A stretch of DNA of 64,000 bases from Ensifer sesbaniae (lineage in GTDB: Bacteria > Pseudomonadota > Alphaproteobacteria > Rhizobiales > Rhizobiaceae): the NCBI RefSeq assembly GCF_013283665.1, contig NZ_JABEKU010000002.1, positions 1,858,863 through 1,922,862 on the forward strand. Reading direction: 5' to 3'. The position numbers and the translations under genes are program-made. Positions 17,826 to 26,195 of this stretch are shown one piece after another. The notes beneath the pieces are model-generated. The model was given only the letters and a program-made list of their open reading frames with translations, searched no databases and was not told the DNA's origin. The first letter of the stretch is position 1, and the number at the start of each line of letters is the position of its first letter.

Positions 17826-18205
17826 GTTTGTCGGCCCTGAGGTTTGAATATCTTGCCCGTGCCCGCGGACGACCACCGGCTAAAAGCTGTCACCAAAAGT
17901 TGCCAACTATCAGCCTTGCTACCGTTCGATTCGCGTCGAATGTGTGGCGAGGCCAAAAGGTCCACTGAGGGTGGGTCGGTCTGGTTTAGCGTTTCCAACG
18001 ATGGCAAGGTCAAGCGTTGGCGGGATCGAAGGAAATGAACGGGTGGCCTCGTCTGCGGCGCGTATCGCCAGGCACTTCCTCTTTGCCCCCGGCATCTACG
18101 TAGAATGACGTATGTGCAGTGCAGCGTGACTGTCCGATGATCCCTCAAGCAACGGCTAAAAAACTCGAAAGCCGCGCTGCTCCAGAACGAGAGGGGTTCC
18201 ATCAG
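17826..18205. other. Intergenic region upstream of urtA
   Basis: This is 380 bases between the broken cyclase and urtA with no credible gene. Close to urtA, ACGTA occurs at 18098-18102 and again at 18108-18112, exactly one helical turn apart, followed by GTGCAGTGCAG. This could be a regulator site for the urea operon but is weak on its own. No well-spaced sigma-54 promoter was found. Confidence 0.4.
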
Positions 18206-19498
18206 ATGACTATCAGGGCAAGCGTCACCGGCGCATTCCTCGCAGCCGTCCTGTCGACGACGGCATTCAACGGCGCCTTTGCCGCCGATGACACGATCAA
18301 GGTCGGCATCCTGCATTCGCTCTCCGGCACCATGGCGATCTCCGAGACGACGCTGAAAGATGCCATGCTGATGCTGATCGACGAGCAGAACAAGAAGGGC
18401 GGCCTGCTCGGCAAGAAGCTCGAAGCCGTCGTCGTCGACCCGGCGTCCGACTGGCCGCTCTTTGCCGAAAAGGCGCGCGAGCTGATCTCGGTCGACAAGG
18501 TTTCGGCCGTCTTCGGTTGCTGGACCTCGGTGTCGCGCAAGTCGGTTCTGCCGGTCTTCGAGGAGCTCAACTCGATCCTCTTCTATCCCGTCCAGTACGA
18601 AGGCGAGGAAAGCCAGCGAAACGTCTTCTACACCGGGGCCGCGCCGAATCAGCAGGCAATCCCGGCCGTCGACTATCTGATGGAAAACGAAAGCGTCGAG
18701 CGCTGGGTGCTCGCCGGTACCGACTACGTCTATCCGCGCACGACCAATAAGATCCTCGAGGCCTATCTGATTTCCAAGGGCGTGAAACCTGAAGACATCA
18801 TGATCAACTACACGCCTTTCGGCCATTCCGACTGGCAGACGATCGTTTCCGACATCAAGAAGTTCGGTTCGGCCGGCAAGAAGACGGCAGTCGTCTCGAC
18901 CATCAACGGCGACGCCAACGTGCCCTTCTACAAGGAACTGGCGAACCAGGGCGTCAAGGCCGAAGACATTCCGGTCGTCGCCTTCTCGGTCGGCGAAGAG
19001 GAACTCGCCGGCCTCGATACAGGCCCGCTCGTCGGGCATCTCGCGGCCTGGAACTATTTCCAGTCGGTCGATACGCCGACCAATGCTGAGTTCATCAAGA
19101 CCTGGAAGGCCTATACCAAGAACGACAAGCGCGTGACCAACGACCCGATGGAGGCGCACTATATCGGCTTCAACATGTGGCTGAAGGCCGTGGAGAAGGC
19201 CGGCACGACCGATACGGATGCCGTGCTCGACGCGATGATCGGCATCTCGGTGCCGAACCTTTCCGGCGGCTATTCGACGATGATGCCGAACCACCACATC
19301 ACCAAGCCGGTGCTGATCGGCGAGATCCAGGGCGATGGCCAGTTCGAGACCGTATGGGAAACGCCCGGCCTCGTCGTCGGCGACGAATGGTCCGACTATC
19401 TGCCCGACTCGAAGGACCTGATCTCCGATTGGCGCGCGCCGATGTCCTGCGGCAACTTCAACGTCGCCACCGGCAAATGCGGCGGCAAAGGCTCCTGA
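18206..19498 (+). CDS. urtA: Urea ABC transporter substrate-binding protein UrtA
   Basis: A 430-residue periplasmic binding protein of the Leu/Ile/Val-amide family specialised for urea. Signal peptide at residues 1-26 (cleavage in GAFAADD). UrtA hallmarks: VGILHSLSGTMAISETTLKDA, GCWTSVSRKSVLPVFEE, FYPVQYEGEE, SQRNVFYTGAAPNQQAIPAVDYL and the C-terminal NYFQSVDTP. The ATG at 18206 follows GAGGGG; the frame stays open 29 codons upstream but that part lacks protein character. It starts the urtABCDE operon; no urease genes are in this window. In other bacteria urt operons respond to nitrogen limitation; this is known for the family, not shown here. Confidence 0.97.
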   Translation: MTIRASVTGAFLAAVLSTTAFNGAFAADDTIKVGILHSLSGTMAISETTLKDAMLMLIDEQNKKGGLLGKKLEAVVVDPASDWPLFAEKARELISVDKVSAVFGCWTSVSRKSVLPVFEELNSILFYPVQYEGEESQRNVFYTGAAPNQQAIPAVDYLMENESVERWVLAGTDYVYPRTTNKILEAYLISKGVKPEDIMINYTPFGHSDWQTIVSDIKKFGSAGKKTAVVSTINGDANVPFYKELANQGVKAEDIPVVAFSVGEEELAGLDTGPLVGHLAAWNYFQSVDTPTNAEFIKTWKAYTKNDKRVTNDPMEAHYIGFNMWLKAVEKAGTTDTDAVLDAMIGISVPNLSGGYSTMMPNHHITKPVLIGEIQGDGQFETVWETPGLVVGDEWSDYLPDSKDLISDWRAPMSCGNFNVATGKCGGKGS

Positions 19499-19676
19499 TT
19501 TCATCACGTAGTCATAGACCGGGCGGGCAGTCCGCCCGGCCAATCCTTGCATGACGAAATCCGGGGGCGAGCATCCCTTCGTCCGGTGATGCGGCCGGGC
19601 GGAGGGATCTTAACGCGAAAACCTCGACCGAAGCGCCCGTCGCCCACGCGACGCGCAAGACCCGAGCGAGAGGGCA

Positions 19677-21293
19677 ATGTACCGAATTCTGCAGATCCTG
19701 TTTGTTGCGCTCTGCCTGTTGATTTCGACCCATGTGGTAGGCTCCCGTGCGGCGGACGACCTTGGCGCGCTGGTCGACCAGCTCGGCGTCGCGAAACTCT
19801 CGGATATGGACGAGCGAATCTCGTCGCTCGCCAAGACAGGCGACGCCAAGGTCATTCCCGTGCTCGAGGCGCTGGGCGAGGGAGAACTCTACCAGCGCAA
19901 GTCCGACGGCAAGGTCTTCCTCGTCAAAGTGCAAGGCGCGGACCTGCTGCTGATTGATCCAGTGACGGGAATGGAAGCTGGGCAAGCGCCGAAGGCGGCC
20001 ATGCAGAAGGTCAAAGTCAACAATGCCGTGCGTCGCGCCGTGCGCAGCGCGCTTGGCGGCTTGACCCTTTTCAGCGATGACACGAGCGCGCGGCTGAAGG
20101 CGGCGCAATCCATGCTGCAGACGCCGAACGCCGATGCGCTCGACGCGATCGAGGCCGCGATTGCGACCGAAAAGGATGCAACTGTTCGCAAGGTTCTCGA
20201 CGAGGCACGCGCCGTCACGCTTCTTCTGTCAGAGCGAAGCGACGAGGAAAAGCGTCAGGCGATAACACTCCTCGCCAAGGGCAATGGACGCACCGGGCTT
20301 GCCGTTCTGACATCCGCACTCGCAAATGCCGATGCTGCGCTCAAACTCGACATCGAAGCGGCAATTGCCCGCATCGAACAGACCCAGGCGTTCTGGAACG
20401 CCGGCCAGAACGTCTGGTACGCCCTGTCGCTCGGCTCGGTCCTGTTGCTGGCGGCGATCGGGCTTGCCATCACTTTCGGCGTCATGGGCATCATCAACAT
20501 GGCCCATGGCGAGATGGTCATGCTCGGCGCCTATACGACCTTCCTCGTGCAGGAGGTCATACGCAACTCTTATCCCGGTCTTTTCGACTGGTCGCTGGCG
20601 ATCGCGCTGCCGCTCGCCTTTCTGGTGACCGGCACCGTCGGCCTTGCGATCGAACGCGGCGTCATCCGCTTTCTCTACGGTCGCCCGCTCGAGACGCTGC
20701 TTGCCACCTGGGGAATTTCGCTGATCCTGCAGCAGGCGGTGCGCTCGATCTTCGGGCCTACGAACCGCGAAGTCGGCAACCCATCCTGGATGGCTGGTGC
20801 CTTCGATCTTGGCGGGCTGACGATCACCTGGAACCGGCTGTGGATCATCGTCTTCGCGCTGACGGTTTTCGCGGCACTTCTGTTCCTGCTCAAGAAAACG
20901 CCGATGGGCCTGCGCATGCGGGCCGTCACGCAGAACCGGCGCATGGCGTCCTCCATGGGCATCCGCACGCCCTTCGTCGACGCACTCACCTTCGCGCTTG
21001 GTTCCGGCATCGCCGGCATGGCGGGAGTGGCGCTTTCGCAGATCGACAATGTCTCGCCCAATCTCGGCCAAGGCTACATCATCGACAGCTTCATGGTCGT
21101 CGTCTTCGGCGGTGTCGGCAATCTCTGGGGCACGCTCGTCGGCGCCTTCTCGCTTGGCATCCTCAACAAGTTTCTGGAACCCTATGCCGGCGCCGTGCTT
21201 GGAAAGATCCTCGTCCTGGTTCTGATCATCCTCTTCATCCAGAAGAAACCGCGCGGCCTCTTCGCGCTCAAGGGAAGGGCGGTCGAAGCATGA
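19677..21293 (+). CDS. urtB: Urea ABC transporter permease UrtB
   Basis: A 538-residue inner-membrane permease. Residues 1-25 form a signal sequence, followed by about 215 residues of alanine-rich helical repeats (DALDAIEAAIATEKDATVRKVLDEARAV) resembling HEAT-type scaffolding, predicted periplasmic. The LivH-like permease domain occupies about 245-538, with GVMGIINMAHGEMVMLGAY and TVRALT-type loop VTQNRRMASSMGI. Long UrtB proteins with this N-terminal extension occur in proteobacteria and cyanobacteria. The gene starts 178 bases after urtA, and its stop overlaps the urtC start (ATGA). Confidence 0.95.
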   Translation: MYRILQILFVALCLLISTHVVGSRAADDLGALVDQLGVAKLSDMDERISSLAKTGDAKVIPVLEALGEGELYQRKSDGKVFLVKVQGADLLLIDPVTGMEAGQAPKAAMQKVKVNNAVRRAVRSALGGLTLFSDDTSARLKAAQSMLQTPNADALDAIEAAIATEKDATVRKVLDEARAVTLLLSERSDEEKRQAITLLAKGNGRTGLAVLTSALANADAALKLDIEAAIARIEQTQAFWNAGQNVWYALSLGSVLLLAAIGLAITFGVMGIINMAHGEMVMLGAYTTFLVQEVIRNSYPGLFDWSLAIALPLAFLVTGTVGLAIERGVIRFLYGRPLETLLATWGISLILQQAVRSIFGPTNREVGNPSWMAGAFDLGGLTITWNRLWIIVFALTVFAALLFLLKKTPMGLRMRAVTQNRRMASSMGIRTPFVDALTFALGSGIAGMAGVALSQIDNVSPNLGQGYIIDSFMVVVFGGVGNLWGTLVGAFSLGILNKFLEPYAGAVLGKILVLVLIILFIQKKPRGLFALKGRAVEA

Positions 21294-22450
21294 TCACCTC
21301 GTTTCTGATGAAATCGCTCGATCGCAGCATCCTCATTGTCGTGGCGATCCTCCTCGGCCTTGCGCTCCTCGTTCCAGCGCTCAACCTTTTGACCGCGCCC
21401 AACCATCCGTTGCACGTGCCGACCTACCTGGTGTCGCTGTTCGGCAAGTATCTCACCTATGCGCTGCTGGCACTGGCGCTGGATCTCGTCTGGGGCTTCT
21501 GCGGCATCCTTTCGCTGGGGCATGCTGCCTTCTTCGCGCTCGGCGGCTATGCCATGGGTATGTATCTCATGCGCCAGATCGGTGCGCGCGGCTCCTATGG
21601 CAATCCGCTGCTGCCGGATTTCATGGTGTTCCTCAACTGGAAGGAACTGCCCTGGTTCTGGTACGGCTTCGACATGTTCTGGTTCGCCGCGCTGATGGTC
21701 GTGCTGGTGCCGGGTGTGCTTGCTTTTGTCTTTGGCTGGTTCGCCTTCCGCTCGCGCGTCAACGGCGTCTATCTCTCGATCATCACTCAGGCGATGACCT
21801 ATGCGCTGTTGCTCGCCTTCTTCCGCAACGACATGGGCTTCGGCGGCAACAACGGGCTGACCGACTTCAAGGACATTCTCGGCTTCAACATCCAGGCGGA
21901 TGGCACGCGCGCCGTGCTCTTTGCCGCCTCGGCGCTGATGCTGGCGCTCTGCCTTATTCTCACCGCTGCGATCGTGCGCTCGAAATACGGCAAGGTGCTC
22001 GTGGCGGTGCGCGACGCCGAGAGCCGGACACGCTTCCTCGGCTATCGGGTTGAACACATCAAACTCTTCGCCTTCACCGTCTCGGCGATGATGGCCGGCA
22101 TCGCCGGCGCGCTTTACGTGCCGCAGGTCGGCATCATCAACCCCGGCGAGTTCGAGCCCGGCAATTCGATCGAGGTGGTGATCTGGACGGCGGTTGGCGG
22201 GCGCGGCACGCTGGTCGGCCCGATCGTCGGCGCCATCCTCGTCAACGGGGGGAAGAGCATCTTTACGGCGGCATTTCCGGAGTTCTGGCTCTTTGCGCTC
22301 GGCGGTCTCTTCGTGCTCGTTACCCTGTTCCTGCCGAAGGGTGTCGTCGGTACGGCCGGCGCCTATTTCGCTCGCCGTCGCGCTGAACGAAAGGCGCGCG
22401 CGAACGAAGCGCCGGACAATCTGGCGATTGAACCCATGGCGGCGGAGTAA
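21290..22450 (+). CDS. urtC: Urea ABC transporter permease UrtC
   Basis: A 386-residue LivM-like inner-membrane permease, partner of UrtB. Features: DLVWGFCGILSLGHAAFFALGGYAMGMYLMRQIG near residues 65-100, the UrtC-typical loop MVFLNWKELPWFWYGFDMFWFA, and the conserved VRDAESRTRFLGY coupling segment that touches the ATPase. The frame is open further upstream within urtB, but the ATG at 21290 (MITSFL) overlapping the urtB stop by four bases is the expected coupled start. urtD follows after five bases. Confidence 0.96.
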   Translation: MITSFLMKSLDRSILIVVAILLGLALLVPALNLLTAPNHPLHVPTYLVSLFGKYLTYALLALALDLVWGFCGILSLGHAAFFALGGYAMGMYLMRQIGARGSYGNPLLPDFMVFLNWKELPWFWYGFDMFWFAALMVVLVPGVLAFVFGWFAFRSRVNGVYLSIITQAMTYALLLAFFRNDMGFGGNNGLTDFKDILGFNIQADGTRAVLFAASALMLALCLILTAAIVRSKYGKVLVAVRDAESRTRFLGYRVEHIKLFAFTVSAMMAGIAGALYVPQVGIINPGEFEPGNSIEVVIWTAVGGRGTLVGPIVGAILVNGGKSIFTAAFPEFWLFALGGLFVLVTLFLPKGVVGTAGAYFARRRAERKARANEAPDNLAIEPMAAE

Positions 22451-22455
22451 GCGAC

Positions 22456-23220
22456 ATGAACCAGACCATCGGCCAGAGCAAGCCGACGAGCATTCTCTAT
22501 CTCGACGGCGTCTCCGTCTCCTTCGACGGCTTCAAGGCGCTGAACGGGCTCTCCTTCGTCATCGAGCCCGGCGAACTTCGGGCGATCATCGGTCCGAACG
22601 GTGCCGGCAAGACGACGATGATGGACATCATCACCGGCAAGACCCGGCCTGACGAGGGGCAGGTCTTCTTCAAGGGCGAGATCGACCTGACGAAGAAGGA
22701 CGAGGCGGAGATTGCATCGCTCGGCATCGGCCGTAAGTTCCAGAAGCCGACCGTCTTCGAAAGCCATACGGTGTGGGACAATCTCGAACTTGCTCTCAAC
22801 CGGAATCGGGGGGTATTTCCAACGCTCTTCTATCGTCTGACGGCCGAGGACATGATCCGCATCGAGGAAATCCTTACGACCATCCGGCTCGCGACCCGCC
22901 GCGATGATCTCGCCGCCAACCTTTCGCACGGCCAGAAGCAATGGCTGGAGATCGGCATGCTGCTCGCTCAGGAGCCGGAACTGCTGCTGGTCGACGAACC
23001 GGTCGCTGGCATGACCGATGCGGAGACGGCCGAGACTGCCGTTCTGCTCAAGGAGATCGCCAAGACCCGATCCGTCGTCGTTGTTGAGCACGACATGGGT
23101 TTTATCCGCGAATTGGGGGTCAAGGTTACCTGTCTTGCCGAAGGAACGGTGTTGGCGGAAGGCTCGATCGACTTCGTCAGCAGTGATCCGAAGGTGATCG
23201 AGAACTATCTCGGGCGCTGA
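22456..23220 (+). CDS. urtD: Urea ABC transporter ATP-binding protein UrtD
   Basis: A 254-residue LivG-like ATPase. Walker A IGPNGAGKTTMMD near residue 47, Q-loop GIGRKFQKPTVFE, signature LSHGQKQWLEIGMLL (a His replaces Gly in LSGGQ, normal for UrtD), Walker B ELLLVDEPVAGMTD and H-loop VVEHDMGFIREL. It starts five bases after urtC. UrtD and UrtE form the heterodimeric motor of the importer. Confidence 0.96.
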   Translation: MNQTIGQSKPTSILYLDGVSVSFDGFKALNGLSFVIEPGELRAIIGPNGAGKTTMMDIITGKTRPDEGQVFFKGEIDLTKKDEAEIASLGIGRKFQKPTVFESHTVWDNLELALNRNRGVFPTLFYRLTAEDMIRIEEILTTIRLATRRDDLAANLSHGQKQWLEIGMLLAQEPELLLVDEPVAGMTDAETAETAVLLKEIAKTRSVVVVEHDMGFIRELGVKVTCLAEGTVLAEGSIDFVSSDPKVIENYLGR

Positions 23221-23255
23221 CTTTCGATGCCGGAATTGTTTGAGGAGGGCGCGTC

Positions 23256-23951
23256 ATGCTGAGCGTCGAGAACGTCAATCTTCACTACGGTGCCGCACAG
23301 GCGCTGCGCAATGTGTCGATCAACGCCGAGATGGGCAGGATCACCTGCGTGCTCGGGCGCAACGGTGTCGGCAAGTCGAGCCTGCTTCGCGCCGTCACCG
23401 GCCAGCATCCGGTCAGCGCCGGTGCGATCGGCTTCAACGGCGTGGCACTCGCGGGCATGGCACCTTACCGTCGCGCCAAGGAAGGCATCGGCTACGTGCC
23501 GCAGGGCCGTGAGATATTTCCATTGCTGACGGTCAAGGAAAACCTCGAAACAGGTTACGCGCCGTTGAAGCGCGCAGATCGCTCCATACCGGAGGACGTC
23601 TTCAATCTCTTCCCGGTTCTTCGCTCGATGCTCGGGCGTCGCGGCGGGGATCTCTCCGGTGGCCAGCAACAACAGCTGGCGATCGGCCGGGCGCTGGTCA
23701 CGCGCCCGAAGATCCTGGTGCTCGACGAGCCGACCGAGGGCATCCAGCCGTCGATCATCAAGGATATCGGCCGGGCAATCCGCTACCTCCGGGACTCGAC
23801 CGGCATGGCAATCCTGCTTGTCGAACAATATCTCGACTTTTGCCGGGAACTTGCCGATCACGTTTATATCATGGACCGCGGCGCCGTGGTTCACGAGGGG
23901 CCGCCCGAGACGCTGGACACGGCAGAAGCGCGGCGTCATCTCACGGTGTAA
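23256..23951 (+). CDS. urtE: Urea ABC transporter ATP-binding protein UrtE
   Basis: A 231-residue LivF-like ATPase. Walker A LGRNGVGKSSLLRA near residue 35, Q-loop GYVPQGREIFPLLTV, signature LSGGQQQQLAIGRAL, Walker B ILVLDEPTEGIQPSI and H-loop VEQYLDFC. The GREIFPLLTVKENLETG segment is characteristic of UrtE. GAGGAGG precedes the ATG. It is the last urt gene; no accessory urease genes follow. Confidence 0.96.
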   Translation: MLSVENVNLHYGAAQALRNVSINAEMGRITCVLGRNGVGKSSLLRAVTGQHPVSAGAIGFNGVALAGMAPYRRAKEGIGYVPQGREIFPLLTVKENLETGYAPLKRADRSIPEDVFNLFPVLRSMLGRRGGDLSGGQQQQLAIGRALVTRPKILVLDEPTEGIQPSIIKDIGRAIRYLRDSTGMAILLVEQYLDFCRELADHVYIMDRGAVVHEGPPETLDTAEARRHLTV

Positions 23952-24305
23952 TCGCTTTCGTTGATATCGGTGACGGCGGTCTCGACGCGCTGGCGGTTCA
24001 AGTGCGGCGCTACTCGTTCCCTCTTCGTTCCGATAGAGGCTGCAAATTTCGCCTTCTGGCGATTGCTTGCCTGCGGAATAAGCTTGCACGCCAGCGGTCT
24101 TCCCGGTGAAATTCTCGCCTTGCCATGAAAGCGCCAACAAAGCGCACTAAATCTATGCAGTAACTTACGTAATTTCTTGAGAATGGTGCGGTTTGGGTGT
24201 AGCACATCCTAAGCGAAAGAGTGCGGCCGTCACAACCCATTGCCTCCGGCGGATGCCCGAGGAAAGGACTTGTGGCGGCCTTCTTGTTCACGAAAGCGAA
24301 GTCAC
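23952..24305. other. Intergenic region between urtE and the Rrf2 gene
   Basis: About 350 bases without a supportable gene. The distal part turns AT-richer (CTTACGTAATTTCTTGAG around 24164-24181) and probably carries the Rrf2 promoter. I saw no clear terminator hairpin after urtE. Confidence 0.35.
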
Positions 24306-24764
24306 ATGTTGACCAAAAAAGGAAAATACGGGCTCAAGGCCCTTGTCGACCTGGCTCAACTGGAGCCCGGAGAGACCGCCTTCATCACCGAGATCGCGAC
24401 GCGGAACAATATTCCGAAGAAGTTCTTGGACGCGATCCTGCTCGAATTGCGCAATGCCGGCATCCTTCGTTCGAAGAAGGGTCCAGGCGGGGGCTACTCG
24501 CTGTCCCGACCCGCCTCCGACATTCGCATCGGCCAGGTGATCCGCACGCTGGACGGGCCGCTCGCGCCGATCCGCTGTGCCAGCCGCACCGCCTTCGAAG
24601 CCTGCGACGATTGCACCGATCCGGTGAACTGTCATGTGCGCAAGTCGATGAGCGATGTCCGCGACGCGATCGCCTCGATCCTCGACAACATGACGCTGGA
24701 GCAGTTTGCAGCCAACGACAATGCCTCTGAGATCGTGGGGCTGCGCGATGCGGAGGCCGGCTGA
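24306..24764 (+). CDS. Rrf2-family transcriptional regulator with cysteine cluster
   Basis: A 152-residue winged-helix regulator. The N-terminal half is a standard Rrf2 domain (LTKKGKYGLKALVDLA, FITEIATRNNIPKKFLDAILLELRNAGILRSKKGPGGGYSLSRP). Residues about 88-110 contain four cysteines spaced C-X8-C-X2-C-X5-C (IRCAS..., EACDDC, NCHVRK). Iron-sulfur Rrf2 regulators such as IscR use three cysteines in this region, so cluster binding is plausible. The ATG at 24306 (MLTKKG) is the family start. It is followed by flavin enzymes for organosulfur use, so it may sense sulfur or cysteine status, as CymR does in Gram-positives. This role is inferred from neighbours. Confidence 0.9.
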   Translation: MLTKKGKYGLKALVDLAQLEPGETAFITEIATRNNIPKKFLDAILLELRNAGILRSKKGPGGGYSLSRPASDIRIGQVIRTLDGPLAPIRCASRTAFEACDDCTDPVNCHVRKSMSDVRDAIASILDNMTLEQFAANDNASEIVGLRDAEAG

Positions 24765-24830
24765 AGCGGTCAACGGCCGGTAGGACATTTCCAGTGGCCG
24801 CATCCGTGTGGAATCACGTTGCTGTTATTG

Positions 24831-24854
24831 TCTATAGAATAATTGTATTATTCT
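24831..24854. promoter_or_regulatory. Candidate operator upstream of the 24876 monooxygenase gene
   Basis: AGAATAAT (24836-24843) and ATTATTCT (24847-24854) form a perfect eight-base inverted repeat around TGT. The overlapping TCTATAGAATA (24831-24841) recurs on the minus strand at 28958-28968, upstream of the sfnB-like gene. It ends 21 bases before the start codon, a position suited to repression. The adjacent Rrf2 protein is the obvious candidate; binding is inferred. Confidence 0.6.
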
Positions 24855-24875
24855 GCCTCAGCCAAGGAGAGGCGG

Positions 24876-26108
24876 ATGAGCAACGTACATTTCCTCAGAG
24901 AACAAACACCGGCCAGCAGTAGCAACGCACAAGATGAAAAGCGGCGGGAGCTGTTTGTCCGCGCCGAGGCACTATCGCAGGATTTCGCTCGCCGAGGCGC
25001 CGAGCTCGATCGCGTCGGCGCACCGCCGCGTGAAGAGATCGAGGCACTCCGCCAGGCCGGCCTTTTGACCACGCTGCATTCGCCGGAGGTTGGCGGTGCG
25101 GGCTTGAGCTGGGTAGACGGGCTTCGGCTGGTGCGCATCATCGCGCGTGGCGAAAGCTCGATCGGCCAATTGCTTGGCTATCACTACGTCAACAGCCAGT
25201 ATGTCTACTGGGCCGCTGCCGATCCCAAACAGGCCTGGGTGCTTGGGGCGGAGACCGTCGAGCGGCAGCTCTATTGGGGAGCCGCGGTCAACCCGCGCGA
25301 TCCGAGCCTGACATTGGAGCGGCGTGGTGGCCATTATGTGCTGAACGGCCGCAAGACCTTTTCGACCGGCGCCCATGTCTCCGACCGCATCAACGTCAAC
25401 GCTGCGATCGACGGCAAGATCGCCAACTTTGTCGTGCCGACCGATCGGCCGGGTTATGTCGCCAACGATGATTGGGACAATATCGGCCAGCGCCTGTCGG
25501 ACAGCGGCAGTGTCGAGTTCCGCGATTTTCCCGTCTACGAGCGCGATTTCATCTTGCCGCTGGCCGATCCCTCCGATCCGCCCCCGGTGCAGGCAACATT
25601 CAACACGCCGCTGATCCAGCTCGTCTTCGTGAATTTCTACCTTGGCACGGCCGAAGGCGCGCTTGCCGCGGCCCTCGACTATGTGCGTAGCACGACGCGC
25701 CCCTGGATCACATCTGGCGTCGAACGCGCCAGCGATGATCCCTATATTCTCGAACGGATTGGCGAATTGCAGGCAAATCTGAAGGCGTCGATCGCCTTGG
25801 CCGATGCGGCGGCCGCCCTCGTCGAAGCGGCGCTGTCGCAGGGCCGCTCGGTGACGGCCGAGGCGCGTGGCCAAGCCGCGATCGAGGTCTACGCGGCCAA
25901 GGTTCACTCGACCCATGTCTCGCTCGACGTGACGACGAAGGTCTTCGAGTTGATGGGCGCGCGGGCCACGGCGGGGTACTATCGCTTCGATCGCTACTGG
26001 CGCAATGTCCGCACCCACACGCTGCATGACCCGGTCGCCTACAAGGCCCGCGAGGTTGGCGACTTCGCGCTGAACGGGCGGATACCGCCGGTCAGTCTCT
26101 ATAGCTGA
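24876..26108 (+). CDS. Acyl-CoA dehydrogenase-fold flavin monooxygenase (SfnB/DszC-like)
   Basis: A 410-residue flavoprotein of the acyl-CoA dehydrogenase superfamily, the branch of two-component monooxygenases and sulfur-acquisition oxidoreductases. The N-terminal helical domain includes LRQAGLLTTLHSPEVGGAGLSW. The middle beta domain has LNGRKTFSTGAHVSDRINVNA. The C-terminal helical domain ends FDRYWRNVRTHTLHDPVAYKAREVG, the motif shared with DszC. There is no obvious catalytic glutamate of true dehydrogenases. AAGGAG precedes the ATG at 24876. The likely role is oxygenation of an organosulfur compound using reduced flavin from a separate reductase not found here. Confidence 0.88.
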   Translation: MSNVHFLREQTPASSSNAQDEKRRELFVRAEALSQDFARRGAELDRVGAPPREEIEALRQAGLLTTLHSPEVGGAGLSWVDGLRLVRIIARGESSIGQLLGYHYVNSQYVYWAAADPKQAWVLGAETVERQLYWGAAVNPRDPSLTLERRGGHYVLNGRKTFSTGAHVSDRINVNAAIDGKIANFVVPTDRPGYVANDDWDNIGQRLSDSGSVEFRDFPVYERDFILPLADPSDPPPVQATFNTPLIQLVFVNFYLGTAEGALAAALDYVRSTTRPWITSGVERASDDPYILERIGELQANLKASIALADAAAALVEAALSQGRSVTAEARGQAAIEVYAAKVHSTHVSLDVTTKVFELMGARATAGYYRFDRYWRNVRTHTLHDPVAYKAREVGDFALNGRIPPVSLYS

Positions 26109-26147
26109 ACCTACCCACCGGCACGATTAGCTTTGCCTGCAAGAAAA

Positions 26148-26176
26148 ACGCCGCCTGGACCAAGTCCCGGCGGCGT
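26148..26176 (-). terminator. Strong terminator between convergent sulfur genes
   Basis: ACGCCGCC (26148-26155) pairs with GGCGGCGT (26169-26176), and inner GGAC (26157-26160) with GTCC (26164-26167), with loop CAA. On the minus strand the stem is followed by a T-run (complement of AAGAAAAA at 26141-26148), making it a good intrinsic terminator for the LLM monooxygenase gene. It may also stop plus-strand transcripts. Confidence 0.75.
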
Positions 26177-26195
26177 CTCTACGATAGCCTTGCCC

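Noticed and set aside
18071-18086. Sigma-54-like GGCAC...TTTGC sequence upstream of urtA
   Set aside because: There are 12 bases between GG and GC; a working site needs 10. No other good candidate was seen.
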